64,000 bases of DNA from Cellulomonas humilata. GTDB lineage: Bacteria > Actinomycetota > Actinomycetes > Actinomycetales > Cellulomonadaceae. The notes beneath the pieces are model-generated. The model was not told the DNA's origin, ran no database searches, and saw only the letters and a program-made list of their open reading frames with translations. The stretch's first letter is position 1, and each line of letters begins with the position of its first letter. The position numbers and the translations under genes are program-made. Location of the stretch: NCBI RefSeq assembly GCF_030814415.1, contig NZ_JAUSVB010000006.1, positions 186,001-250,000 on the forward strand, given 5' to 3'. Below, one piece after another: positions 19,911 to 28,108 of this stretch.

Positions 19911-20546
19911 TTAGACGACCCCGTACAACCGGTCGCCGGCGTCCCCGAGCCCCGGCACGATGTACGCCTTGTCGTTGAGGCGCTCGTCGACGGCTGCGAC
20001 GACGACCGACACGTCGGCCCGGTCGCCCACGGCCTGCTCGACCACCGCGAGGCCCTCGGGCGCGGCCAGGAGGCAGACCGCCGTGACGTCGCGGGCGCCC
20101 CGGGCCAGCAGGAAGTCGATGGCCGCGACCAGGGTGCCGCCGGTGGCCAGCATCGGGTCCAGCAGGAAGCACTGGCGGCCCGACAGGTCGTCAGGGAGGC
20201 GGTTGGCGTACGTGATGGCCTCGAGGGTCTCCTCGTCGCGCTGCATCCCCAGGAAGCCGACCTCGGCCGTGGGCAGCAGGCGGGTCATCCCGTCGAGCAT
20301 GCCGAGCCCGGCGCGCAGGATCGGCACGACGAGCGGGCGCGGGTCGGCCAGCTTGACGCCGGTCGTCGCCGTGACGGGGGTGACGATGTCGACGGACTCG
20401 ACGTGGACGTGCCGGGTCGCCTCGTAGGCGAGCAGGGTGACCAGCTCGTCGACCAGGAGGCGGAAGGTCGGCGACGCAGTGTTCTGGTCGCGCAGGACGG
20501 TGAGCTTGTGGGCGACCAGGGGGTGGTCCGCGACGTGCAGGCGCAT
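19911..20546 (-). CDS. upp: Uracil phosphoribosyltransferase
   Basis: 211 aa. It converts uracil and PRPP to UMP in pyrimidine salvage. The PRPP-binding motif is [12 protein letters not shown] (about residues 127-138), and the C-terminal uracil-binding segment [15 protein letters not shown] is intact. Full length for the family. It is divergent from tadA, whose start is 40 bp away, so the promoters of both overlap; upp-tadA adjacency is common in actinobacteria. Confidence 0.97.
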   Translation of the reverse strand: MRLHVADHPLVAHKLTVLRDQNTASPTFRLLVDELVTLLAYEATRHVHVESVDIVTPVTATTGVKLADPRPLVVPILRAGLGMLDGMTRLLPTAEVGFLGMQRDEETLEAITYANRLPDDLSGRQCFLLDPMLATGGTLVAAIDFLLARGARDVTAVCLLAAPEGLAVVEQAVGDRADVSVVVAAVDERLNDKAYIVPGLGDAGDRLYGVV

Positions 20547-20585
20547 GGCCTCAACCTACCGGTCGCCGTACGCCATGATGCGTTC

Positions 20586-21065
20586 ATGAGCGACGTCCTC
20601 CGCCCGTGGCAGGCGGCCGACACCTGGGCGATGGGGCTCGCGCTCGACGAGGCCCGCCGTGCGGTGCTCACCGGGGACGTCCCGGTGGGCGCGGTGGTCG
20701 TCGGACCGACCGGTGACGTCGTCGGCCGGGGCCGGAACCGCCGGGAGGTCGACGCCGACCCCACCGCTCACGCGGAGATCCTGGCGCTGCGGTCCGCCGC
20801 TGACCGGCTCGGGCGCTGGCGGCTCGACGACTGCACCCTCGTCGTGACCCTCGAGCCGTGCCTCATGTGCGCCGGTGCCACCGTGCTGGCGCGCATCCCG
20901 CGCCTGGTCCTCGGTGCGTGGGACCCGAAGGCAGGGGCGTGCGGCTCGCAGTGGGACGTCGTGCGGGACCGGCGGCTGAACCACCGGGTCGAGGTCGTGG
21001 GCGGCGTGCGCGCGGAGGAGTGCGGGCTGCTGCTGCAGCGGTTCTTCGAGGCTCAGCGCGACTGA
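20586..21065 (+). CDS. tadA: tRNA-specific adenosine deaminase
   Basis: 159 aa. It deaminates A34 to inosine in tRNA-Arg(ACG). The zinc site is HAE (with Glu as proton shuttle) and PCLMCAG, the tadA form of the cytidine-deaminase fold. ATG at 20586 gives the family N-terminus. The 3' end overlaps the convergent sirtuin gene by 13 bases. Confidence 0.95.
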   Translation: MSDVLRPWQAADTWAMGLALDEARRAVLTGDVPVGAVVVGPTGDVVGRGRNRREVDADPTAHAEILALRSAADRLGRWRLDDCTLVVTLEPCLMCAGATVLARIPRLVLGAWDPKAGACGSQWDVVRDRRLNHRVEVVGGVRAEECGLLLQRFFEAQRD

Positions 21066-21904
21066 CGGGGCGTCGGCAGGGTCTCGGACAGGTCGGTGAG
21101 CGTCTCCGACGTCCCCGCGTCGAGCGTCACGGCCGCGTACCTGTCACCGCGCGTGGCGCCCCGGTTCACGACGACCACCGGCTTGCCCGTCTGAGCCGCG
21201 TGCCGCACGAACCTCAGCCCCGACTGGACGGTCAGCGACGACCCCGCGACCAGGAGCGCGTCGGCGGCGTCGACCATCGCGAAGGCCCGCTCCACCCGCT
21301 CCCGCGGCACGTTCTCGCCGAAGTAGACGATGTCCGGCTTGAGCATCCCCCCGCACGCGCTGCAGTCCGCGACGACGAAGTGGCTGGTCTGCTCGATGAC
21401 GGCGTCGGCGTCCGGGGCGATCTCGATGTCCGCGACGGCTGCGGTGAACCCGGGGTTCAGCGTGTCGAGCCGGTCGGCCAGCTCCGCGCGGGAGATCACG
21501 ATGCCGCAGGACAGGCAGCGCACCCGGTCGTAGCGGCCGTGCAGGTCGATGACCTGCCGGGAGCCCGCCGCCTCGTGCAGGAGGTCGACGTTCTGCGTGA
21601 TCAGGCCGGTGACCACGCCGCGGTGCTCCAGGGCGGCCAGCGCGCGATGGCCCGCGTTCGGCATCGTCCGGTGCACGTGCCGCCAGCCGACGTGGTTGCG
21701 GGCCCAGTAGTGGCGGCGGAAGGCCGTGTCCGACGTGAACTGCTGGAACGTCATCGGGGTGCGCGGCGGGGAGTCGGGGCCGCGGTAGTCGGGGATGCCG
21801 GAGTCCGTCGAGACCCCCGCCCCCGTGAGCGCCGCGAGGCGGTGGCCGGCGAGCACCTCGACGACGTCCGCCAAGGAGCCTGCGGTCATCGGGCGCGCCT
21901 CCAT
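21053..21904 (-). CDS. Sirtuin, NAD-dependent protein deacylase
   Basis: 283 aa. NAD-binding motif GAGVSTDSGIPDYRG (about residues 28-42), TQNVD (about 102-106), catalytic His in DLHGR, and a four-Cys zinc site (CLSCG and CSACGG). It removes acyl groups from protein lysines and makes nicotinamide. The insert between the zinc Cys pairs is longer than in CobB. ATG at 21904; a second ATG five codons later is possible. Confidence 0.95.
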   Translation of the reverse strand: MEARPMTAGSLADVVEVLAGHRLAALTGAGVSTDSGIPDYRGPDSPPRTPMTFQQFTSDTAFRRHYWARNHVGWRHVHRTMPNAGHRALAALEHRGVVTGLITQNVDLLHEAAGSRQVIDLHGRYDRVRCLSCGIVISRAELADRLDTLNPGFTAAVADIEIAPDADAVIEQTSHFVVADCSACGGMLKPDIVYFGENVPRERVERAFAMVDAADALLVAGSSLTVQSGLRFVRHAAQTGKPVVVVNRGATRGDRYAAVTLDAGTSETLTDLSETLPTPRQSR

Positions 21905-21922
21905 CCGTCCACGGTACGACGG

Positions 21923-22306
21923 TCAGACGGCCTCGACCCGCGCGGTGTGCCCGGAGGTGCGCGCAAGGCGCTGGTCCCGCGTGAGGAGGGTCGCGTCGAG
22001 GGCCTCCGCGAGAGCGATGTACGGCGCGTCGTACGCACTGACCTGCTCGCGCAGCTGCCACGACCGGCGCAGCAGCGGCGTCACGTCGTACCGGGCCAGG
22101 GGCAGGTCCGCGAGATCGTCGACGGCGCCACGGGCGCGCCCCTCGGTCAGCGTCCTGCGTTGCGCCAGGCGTCGCAGTGCACTCAGCACCTCGACGTCGA
22201 GGTGCGCCGGGGCGTGCAGATCATCGCCGCCTGCACGGAATCGCTCGCGCAGACCGTCCGGATCGAGGAGGAAGTCGACGACCACCGACGCGTCGACCAC
22301 GAGCAC
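21923..22306 (-). CDS. vapC: PIN-domain ribonuclease toxin, VapC family
   Basis: 127 aa. The four acidic residues of the PIN active site are D5, E39, D93 and D111. VapC toxins cleave tRNA or rRNA. The GTG start lies one base after the antitoxin stop codon, so translation is coupled. It is intact and ends before the sirtuin gene, which is on the same strand. Confidence 0.92.
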   Translation of the reverse strand: MLVVDASVVVDFLLDPDGLRERFRAGGDDLHAPAHLDVEVLSALRRLAQRRTLTEGRARGAVDDLADLPLARYDVTPLLRRSWQLREQVSAYDAPYIALAEALDATLLTRDQRLARTSGHTARVEAV

Positions 22307-22307
22307 G

Positions 22308-22565
22308 TCAGTGCTCCGCGGTCAGGTGCGCGTCCCGGGCGTCCCGCTCGGACTCGATGAGTTCGACCACCGGCTGGTCTGCGCGCGGCGGCGCCACGTC
22401 GCGCGCGCGGATCCGGTCCGCGAGCTGGTCGAGCGTCGGGCGGGACCCCATCCGCACGAGCTCCGCGAGGAGGAACTCGGACAGTGACCGCCCCTCGCGA
22501 GCTGCCCGCGCCCGCAGCTCGCGGTGCAGGTCGTCGGGGACATGTCGGATCTGCACCATGACCAT
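22308..22565 (-). CDS. vapB: Ribbon-helix-helix antitoxin, VapB/FitA type
   Basis: 85 aa. The N-terminus VQIRHVPDDLHRELRARAAREGRSLSEFLL is a FitA-like ribbon-helix-helix DNA-binding domain; the C-terminal part (VVELIESERDAR) would bind the toxin. Such antitoxins repress their own operon. The promoter should lie in the AT-richer stretch at 22566-22610, which contains TGCATGTGTTGCACATGCA, a near-perfect palindrome that may be the operator. Confidence 0.9.
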   Translation of the reverse strand: MVMVQIRHVPDDLHRELRARAAREGRSLSEFLLAELVRMGSRPTLDQLADRIRARDVAPPRADQPVVELIESERDARDAHLTAEH

Positions 22566-22581
22566 GTGCCAACGGTAGTGT

Positions 22582-22600
22582 GCATGTGTTGCACATGCAA
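22582..22600. promoter_or_regulatory. Palindrome upstream of vapBC
   Basis: TGCATGTGTTGCACATGCA is an almost perfect 19-bp palindrome (TGCATGTG / CACATGCA) located 16 bp before the vapB start on the minus strand. The position and form suit autoregulation by a ribbon-helix-helix VapB dimer pair. Confidence 0.6.
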
Positions 22601-22647
22601 TCGTCGATTCGTGGGTCGGGCTCCCGACCAGGTACCCTTCTCGCCGA

Positions 22648-22737
22648 GGTAGCGTGTCCGAGCGGCCTAAGGAGCACGCCTCGAAAGCGTGTGTGGGTGA
22701 AAGTCCACCGTGGGTTCAAATCCCACCGCTACCGCCA
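22648..22737 (+). tRNA. tRNA-Ser (CGA anticodon)
   Basis: A 90-nt type II tRNA. The acceptor GGTAGCG pairs with CGCTACC, G73 is the discriminator and CCA is encoded. The anticodon loop reads CTCGAAA (anticodon CGA, codon UCG). The long variable arm GTGGGTGAAAGTCCAC and the T loop GGTTCAAATCC are typical of serine tRNAs. Confidence 0.96.
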
Positions 22738-22739
22738 GT

Positions 22740-22781
22740 CGAAGGGCCCCACCCGCAGGTTTCTGCGCGTGGGGCCCTTCG
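22740..22781 (+). terminator. Terminator after tRNA-Ser(CGA)
   Basis: Stem CGAAGGGCCCCAC / GTGGGGCCCTTCG starts two bases after the encoded CCA and is followed by GTCGTTG. The CGAAGGGCCC arm recurs in two other terminators of the window. Confidence 0.85.
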
Positions 22782-22827
22782 TCGTTGCTGCACAAAACGC
22801 GTAAGCGTCGCGACCGGCCGCGCCGGC

Positions 22828-23370
22828 TCAGGAAACCGACGGAGGCCAGCGGTGCCGACGCCACTCTTCCCACGTCGCGAAACCCGTCGGCGGGCTGTCG
22901 ACAGGTTCGCTGCCGTCGAGTTCCCCGGGCGTCGGGACGCTGAAGAGGGCCGCCCACTCGGCGAGCTCCTCGTCGGACATGTGCCACGTCGTGTGCGGCT
23001 CGTCGGCGTGGCGTCGGTCGAGTCGTCTGCGTTGCTCGGCCGGTGAGAGCGCGAGATAACGCAGCTCGACCGCCGCACCGAGGTCGGCTGCAGCCTGGCG
23101 CAGCGCGGACCGCTCGTCGCGGGACCAGAGGCCGAAGTCGATGACGACGTTGATGCCGAGCCCGAGAGCGCGCAGCCCGATCTCGACGAGTCGTCCTTCG
23201 ATCACGTCCGTGGCCGACGGCGGGTTCGCGAGGCCGTAGAGGGCCTTGACCCACTCGTCCTTCGTGAGGCGCAGGGCGCTTTCCTCGACCTCGATGCGCC
23301 GGGCCTCGGTGGTCTTCCCGGTGCCCGGGAGCCCCACGGTCAGGTAGAGAGTCGGTCGTGTCGTCATCAC
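22828..23370 (-). CDS. P-loop kinase-like ATPase (AAA_33 type)
   Basis: 180 aa. The Walker A motif GLPGTGKTT (residues 13-21) opens a compact P-loop fold; INVVIDFGLWSRDERSALR fits the Walker B and lid region of zeta-toxin or small-molecule kinases. The substrate is unknown; relatives include polynucleotide kinase-like and antibiotic phosphotransferase-like proteins. GTG at 23370 or ATG at 23367 are equally good starts. It is divergent from the next membrane protein gene. Confidence 0.8.
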   Translation of the reverse strand: MMTTRPTLYLTVGLPGTGKTTEARRIEVEESALRLTKDEWVKALYGLANPPSATDVIEGRLVEIGLRALGLGINVVIDFGLWSRDERSALRQAAADLGAAVELRYLALSPAEQRRRLDRRHADEPHTTWHMSDEELAEWAALFSVPTPGELDGSEPVDSPPTGFATWEEWRRHRWPPSVS

Positions 23371-23409
23371 AGACCATCATCGCCGACGACCGCACGCCAA
23401 GATGTCCGC

Positions 23410-24042
23410 GTGATCCTCTACGCGCAGACCCCGTGGCGGCGTGCCCGCCAGCTCCTCGGTGACCTCCTCGTGCTCGGCTGGGTCGTCCTCTGGGTGCGCG
23501 TCGGGCAGTGGGTGTACGACGTCGTCGGGCTGCTCGCCGCTCCCGGTCGCACGCTCGAGGCCGCCGGTTCGTCGCTCGCGGAGAGCCTGACCTCCGCGGG
23601 AGACACGGTCGCTCGGGTCCCGCTCGTCGGCGACGACGTCCGCGAACCCTTCACCGCGGCCGGTGGTGCCGCGGACTCGATCGCGGACGCTGGTGTCGAG
23701 GTGCAGGAGGGGGTGCACCAGATGGCGCTGCTGCTGGGGTTGACGGTCGCGGCCATCCCGATCCTGCTCGTCGCCGGGGTCTGGCTGGTCGTGCGCGCCC
23801 GCTTCGTCAGTCGTGCCCGGGCGGCCGGGCGGATCCTCGACTCCGCGGCCGACCTGGACCTGTTCGCCCTGCGAGCGCTCGCGACGCAGCCGGTCCGGGC
23901 GCTCGCGCGCGTGAGCGACGACCCCGCGAACGCGTGGCGCCGTCGGGACCCCGAGGTCGTCCGCTCGCTCGCCGCCCTCGAGCTTCGCTCGCTGGGTCTG
24001 CGGGAACCGTCAGCGGCCGACGACGCTGTGGGCAGTCGATGA
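23410..24042 (+). CDS. Membrane protein of unknown function
   Basis: 210 aa with two membrane segments (about residues 18-42 and 105-128) flanking an Ala/Gly-rich external stretch, then a cytoplasmic C-terminal tail with 'DLDLFALRALATQPVRAL'. No domain recognised. GTG at 23410. The last 33 bases overlap the convergent PAP2 gene, so one of the two ends may be imprecise. Confidence 0.7.
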   Translation: MILYAQTPWRRARQLLGDLLVLGWVVLWVRVGQWVYDVVGLLAAPGRTLEAAGSSLAESLTSAGDTVARVPLVGDDVREPFTAAGGAADSIADAGVEVQEGVHQMALLLGLTVAAIPILLVAGVWLVVRARFVSRARAAGRILDSAADLDLFALRALATQPVRALARVSDDPANAWRRRDPEVVRSLAALELRSLGLREPSAADDAVGSR

Positions 24043-24741
24043 CGTCGAGGTCGCCGACGAGGTGTCCCGGCGCAGGTAGTTCCACGCCAGGAACGCGCAG
24101 ACCAGGCCGTTGAGCAGGCCCATGAGCACGTCGGAGAGGCTGTGCATGCCGCGGTAGAGCCGGGCTGTGCCGACGGCGATAGGTACCAGCAGGCAGACGA
24201 CGGTGACGACCACACGCAGGGCGCGGTTCTCGATGCGCTGAGCGAGCATCGCCAGGACGACGTAGAACGCGGTCGACGCACCGGTGTGGCCGCTGGGATA
24301 GCTGGACGTGGGCGGCGACTCGTCGAGCTTCTCGACGTCGGGGCGCTCGCGGCCGACGACCAGGGCTGCGGTCATGAACACGATGGCCTGCACGGCGATG
24401 GCCTGCGGTGGCACGATCGCGAGCCACCACTGCTTGGTCCGCCACCAGAACAGGGCGACGAAGAGCACGCACGCGCCGATGATGAACTCGGTCGTGCCGA
24501 TGGCGGACAGGACCGCGGTGACCGCGTTCAACGTGTCGGTGCGCTGCGTCACGAACCACTCGTTGACTGCAGCCTCGCCTGGCAGGTTGTTCAGCGGCCC
24601 CGTGATGAGGAACCCGACGCCGACGATGACGAGCCACAGACCCACGGCGGGCAGGAGCACGCGCTGGGCGAAGTCCCGCCACGCCTCCTTGCGCGTCGGT
24701 GCGGAGGTGTCCAGCTCATAGCGGTGCAGGAAGGTGTGCAT
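24010..24741 (-). CDS. PAP2 family phosphatase
   Basis: 243 aa, about six membrane helices. The three PAP2 motifs are present: GRERPDVEKLD (K-x6-RP variant), YPSGHTGAST (PSGH with the catalytic His) and ARLYRGMHSLSDVLMG (SR-x5-H-x3-D type). Substrates of this superfamily include phosphatidic acid and undecaprenyl pyrophosphate. ATG at 24741 is used; it lies inside the end of the upstream PAP2 gene on the same strand, so the two are coupled by a 26-base overlap. Confidence 0.9.
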   Translation of the reverse strand: MHTFLHRYELDTSAPTRKEAWRDFAQRVLLPAVGLWLVIVGVGFLITGPLNNLPGEAAVNEWFVTQRTDTLNAVTAVLSAIGTTEFIIGACVLFVALFWWRTKQWWLAIVPPQAIAVQAIVFMTAALVVGRERPDVEKLDESPPTSSYPSGHTGASTAFYVVLAMLAQRIENRALRVVVTVVCLLVPIAVGTARLYRGMHSLSDVLMGLLNGLVCAFLAWNYLRRDTSSATSTSSTAHSVVGR

Positions 24742-25417
24742 CACTCTTCTCCTGGTCGGAGGGCGTCGCGGACCAGCCGCTGTAGCCCAGGTAGGACGCA
24801 CCCGCGAGGGCCGTCCCGAGCGCGATCCCTGCGACGACGTCGGAGGGGTAGTGCACGCCGAGCATCACGCGGTCCACGGCGGTGAGGATGGTGCAGGTGG
24901 CGGCGACGAGCGGGACGACCACCCGTCCGCGGCGGCCGAGCAGCGGCCAGACGAGCAGTGTGAGCGTCAGGGCGACGGCCGCGGTGTTGGTGGCGTGGCC
25001 GGACGGGAAGCTGGAGCCGGGGGCGTGCGCGACGGCGTCCTCGACCACGGGACGGGCCCGCTGGACCAGGCCCTTGGCGGCCAGCTGGATGATCCACGCG
25101 GCCATGATCGTCAGGAACGCCCAGAGCGCCCGGGTGGTCAGCCCGTGCCGCCGCCAGACCCAGACGCAGACGAGCGTCGCCGCGAGGTTGACCCACTTGG
25201 CCTGGAAGACTTCCTGCCAGACGAGCAGCGCCTGGTTCAGGGCGGGGTGCTCGCGGGTGTACTCGGTCGCGGCCTGGATCACTCGCTGGTCGAACGCGAC
25301 GACGGCGTGCACCTGGGCGCGGACGAGGTAGGCGAGGACGGCGACCGGGACGGTGAACGCGACGCCGAACCCGGCCGCGCGCAGGAGCGCACGGCGGCGG
25401 AGCGGCATGGGTCGCAT
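24716..25417 (-). CDS. PAP2 family phosphatase
   Basis: 233 aa membrane phosphatase and paralogue-like neighbour of the next gene. Motifs: KGLVQRARPV, FPSGHATNTAA and DRVMLGVHYPSDVVAG, all with canonical key residues (R, P, H, H, D). The start at 25417 follows directly on the family N-terminus. Likely roles are undecaprenyl pyrophosphate recycling or phosphatidic acid dephosphorylation; sequence alone does not decide. Confidence 0.9.
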   Translation of the reverse strand: MRPMPLRRRALLRAAGFGVAFTVPVAVLAYLVRAQVHAVVAFDQRVIQAATEYTREHPALNQALLVWQEVFQAKWVNLAATLVCVWVWRRHGLTTRALWAFLTIMAAWIIQLAAKGLVQRARPVVEDAVAHAPGSSFPSGHATNTAAVALTLTLLVWPLLGRRGRVVVPLVAATCTILTAVDRVMLGVHYPSDVVAGIALGTALAGASYLGYSGWSATPSDQEKSDAHLPAPL

Positions 25418-25462
25418 TCCCGGAGGGTAAGTGTGAGCGCGTGGGTGTGCCCGTCGAACGGG

Positions 25463-26350
25463 TCAGCCGACGGTCGTGACGACCGTCCCGGCCGGCGCCA
25501 GCCAGACCAGGTCGAGCACCTCGTCCCCCACCCGGACGCAGCCGTTGGACACCGCGCCCACACCCCGCAGGGTCGTCGTGTGGATGGCCGTCACCGCGGT
25601 GCCGGTCGGCTTGTCGTAGTGGTCGATCGTCTCGCTCTGCGTCGACAGCAGGAGGACGCGCGGGGTGGTGGTGCCGGGCTCCAGCCAGCGCGTGCCCAGC
25701 AGGAACGCGGGGACGTGCGGCGTGGGCGTGCCGGGGGCTCCGGTGGCCTTGACGGGCAGGACGTGCGTCGTCGTGCCGTCGTCGACCGTGATCGTCTGCG
25801 CGGCGGTGTCCACCTGGATGGACCAGTCGGTGCCGGCCGCCGCCGTGTCCGCGGAGTCGATCCAGACGCTGCGCCCGTTGGTCTGCGCGACGTCCTGGCT
25901 GGGCAGCGCGCCCCGGGTCGCCACCATCACACGCAGCCACCGGCCGCGCTGGTCGATGACGGGGAGCGTCGTCGGCACCTCGAGCGTCAGAGCGGGCACC
26001 ACACCGGCGGCTGCCCCGGCCGGTGCGACGCGGCCTGCCGTGTCCCGGTCCACCACGACGGTCCGCCAGCGGCCGAGCGCCGGGTCGGCGTTCTCCTGCT
26101 GCGTGAGGCCGTCGATGCCGGGCAGGCCGGGGACGACGTGCAGCAGGTCGATGACGGGCAGCGCGCTCAGGTCCGCGGCCGGGGGTGCGGCGACGACGGG
26201 TGCGGCGGCCTTCTCGACGGCGACCGGAGCGGCGACCACCACGGGGGCGGCGGGGGCCACCGGCTCCTGTGCGCACGCTCCCGCGAGGGCGGCCACCATC
26301 ACGGCGGTCACCGTCGCGCGCACCACGGAGCTCCTGGTCATCCCCGCCAT
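25463..26350 (-). CDS. L,D-transpeptidase (YkuD) with lipoprotein-like signal
   Basis: About 295 aa. An N-terminal signal peptide ends in LAGACAQE, a weak lipobox with Cys. An Ala/Pro/Val-rich linker follows, then a middle domain, and a C-terminal YkuD domain with AIHTTTL (His) and VSNGCVRV (catalytic Cys). It makes 3-3 crosslinks or attaches proteins in peptidoglycan, outside the membrane. ATG at 26350 or 26341 are both possible. It is upstream of the two PAP2 genes on the same strand. Confidence 0.88.
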   Translation of the reverse strand: MAGMTRSSVVRATVTAVMVAALAGACAQEPVAPAAPVVVAAPVAVEKAAAPVVAAPPAADLSALPVIDLLHVVPGLPGIDGLTQQENADPALGRWRTVVVDRDTAGRVAPAGAAAGVVPALTLEVPTTLPVIDQRGRWLRVMVATRGALPSQDVAQTNGRSVWIDSADTAAAGTDWSIQVDTAAQTITVDDGTTTHVLPVKATGAPGTPTPHVPAFLLGTRWLEPGTTTPRVLLLSTQSETIDHYDKPTGTAVTAIHTTTLRGVGAVSNGCVRVGDEVLDLVWLAPAGTVVTTVG

Positions 26351-26491
26351 GGTGCGCCCGCGCGACCTCCCGGGCCAAACCCCACCTGTCGCCGTCGGCG
26401 GATTGCCGACAGGATGCGTGTCGAGAACGCGCGTGCGGCTCCGACCATCGGACGAGCGGGCCGCCCGTGGCCCGGAGAGACGGAGTGCATC

Positions 26492-26887
26492 GTGAAGTAC
26501 ATGCTGCTCATGAACTACTACGTCGAGGGCGTCCCGCCGATCGACGAGTGGGCGCCCGAGGACGTACGGCGCCACATCCAGTTCCAGCAGGACCTCGGGG
26601 CGGAGCTGGTGGCCAGCGGCGAGTTCGTCGACGGGCAGGGCCTCGCGTGGCCGGACGCCGCGAAGCTCGTGCGGAGCGACGGGGTGTCCCCTCCGGTCGT
26701 CACCGACGGCCCGTTCGCGGAGTCGAAGGAGTTCCTGGCCGGGTACTGGACGGTCGACGTCGAGGACGAGGCGCGCGCGATCGCGATCGCCGCCCGTGCG
26801 TCCGCCGCCCCCGGACCCGACGGCATCCCGATCCAGCAGGTGATGCAGGTCCGAGCCGTCATGGAGGCACCCGCTCCTGCCGAGTGA
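26492..26887 (+). CDS. YCII/DGPF domain protein, partner of ECF42 sigma factor
   Basis: 131 aa. A ferredoxin-like YCII fold with the name-giving DGPF motif in VVTDGPFAESKEFLAGYWTV. Such proteins are constantly found next to ECF42 sigma factors, as here. GTG at 26492 is preceded by GGAG. The 3' end overlaps the probable start of the sigma gene. The role in signalling is not established; the enzyme-like fold may bind a small molecule. Confidence 0.9.
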   Translation: MKYMLLMNYYVEGVPPIDEWAPEDVRRHIQFQQDLGAELVASGEFVDGQGLAWPDAAKLVRSDGVSPPVVTDGPFAESKEFLAGYWTVDVEDEARAIAIAARASAAPGPDGIPIQQVMQVRAVMEAPAPAE

Positions 26888-28103
26888 CCCGGCCGTCGAG
26901 GACCTGCTGCGCGAGCTGGCGCCGCAGGTCCTGGGCGTGCTCGTCCGCCGGTCCGGGGACCTCGCGGACGCCGAGGACGCCCTGCAGGAGGCCCTCCTGG
27001 CGGCCACCACCCAGTGGCCCGCCGACGGGGTGCCGGACAACCCGCGCGGCTGGCTCGTCGTCGTCGGCCAGCACAAGCTGGTGGACCGGTACCGCAGCGA
27101 GGACGCGCGACGACGCCGCGAGGAGCTCGTCGGCACGATGGAGGCGGTCGAGCAGGCGGACCCGTCGCAGGCCGACGACTCGCTGCTCCTGCTGTTCGGC
27201 TGCTGCCACCCGGCGCTCAGCCCGGCGTCGGCGATCGCGCTCACGCTGCGCTCCGTCGGCGGCCTGACCACCGCGGAGATCGCCCGGGCATTCCTGGTGC
27301 CCGAGCCGACGATGGCGCAGCGCCTCAGCCGGGCGCGCAAGACGCTGCGGGACCTGGACGGGCCGTTCCGGATGCCCGGCGCGGACGAGTACGCCGAGCG
27401 GCTCCGCGCCGTCCTGCGGGTGCTGTACCTGATGTTCAACGAGGGCTACGCCAGCACCACGGGCTCGACCGTCGCCCGAGCCGACCTGGCCGTCGAGGCC
27501 CTGCGCTTGACCCGGACCCTGCACGCGAGCCTTCCCGACGACCCCGAGGTCACCGGTCTGCTCGCCCTGATCCTGCTCACCGACGCCCGCCGTCCCGCCC
27601 GCACCGGCCCGCACGGCGAGCTGGTCTCGCTGGCCGACCAGGACCGCGGGCTGTGGGACCGCTCGATGGTCGACGAAGGCGTCGGGCTCGTCGAGGACGC
27701 CCTCGTGCGCGGTGCCGTGGGGGAGTATCAGCTGCAGGCCGCGATCGCCGCGGTGCACGACGAGGCGCCGAGCACCGACGCGACGGACTGGCCCCAGCTG
27801 CTCGCGCTCTACGGGCTGCTCGAGCGGATGACCGGCAACCCGATGGTCACGCTCAACCGCGCCGTGGCCCTCGCGATGGTGGACGGCCCCGATGCCGGCC
27901 TGGCCCTGCTCGCGACGCTCGACGACCGGCTCGGCGGACATCACCGCCTCGCAGCGGTGCGCGGCCACCTGCTGGAGCGGGCCGGCCGCCCGCAGGAGGC
28001 CGCCGACCAGCTGCTCCTGGCGTCGCACGGGACCACGAGCCTCGCCGAGCGCGACTACCTCCGCGTGCAGGTGGCGCGGCTGCGGCGCGGGCTGACACCC
28101 TGA
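26877..28103 (+). CDS. ECF42 family RNA polymerase sigma factor with C-terminal TPR-like domain
   Basis: About 408 aa. Sigma region 2 (DAEDALQEALLAATTQWP, NPRGWLVVVGQHKLVDRYR), region 4 (SVGGLTTAEIARAFLVPEPTMAQRLSRARKTLR), and a long helical C-terminal domain (DUF6596, TPR-like) that is essential in studied ECF42 members. Family proteins begin with a segment like SDPAVEDLLRELAPQVLG, which is encoded here but has no ATG, GTG or TTG. CTG at 26877 has GGAGG nine bases upstream and is proposed as start; GTG at 26937 would cut off 20 conserved residues. Confidence 0.85.
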   Translation: MPSDPAVEDLLRELAPQVLGVLVRRSGDLADAEDALQEALLAATTQWPADGVPDNPRGWLVVVGQHKLVDRYRSEDARRRREELVGTMEAVEQADPSQADDSLLLLFGCCHPALSPASAIALTLRSVGGLTTAEIARAFLVPEPTMAQRLSRARKTLRDLDGPFRMPGADEYAERLRAVLRVLYLMFNEGYASTTGSTVARADLAVEALRLTRTLHASLPDDPEVTGLLALILLTDARRPARTGPHGELVSLADQDRGLWDRSMVDEGVGLVEDALVRGAVGEYQLQAAIAAVHDEAPSTDATDWPQLLALYGLLERMTGNPMVTLNRAVALAMVDGPDAGLALLATLDDRLGGHHRLAAVRGHLLERAGRPQEAADQLLLASHGTTSLAERDYLRVQVARLRRGLTP

Positions 28104-28108
28104 CCCGC

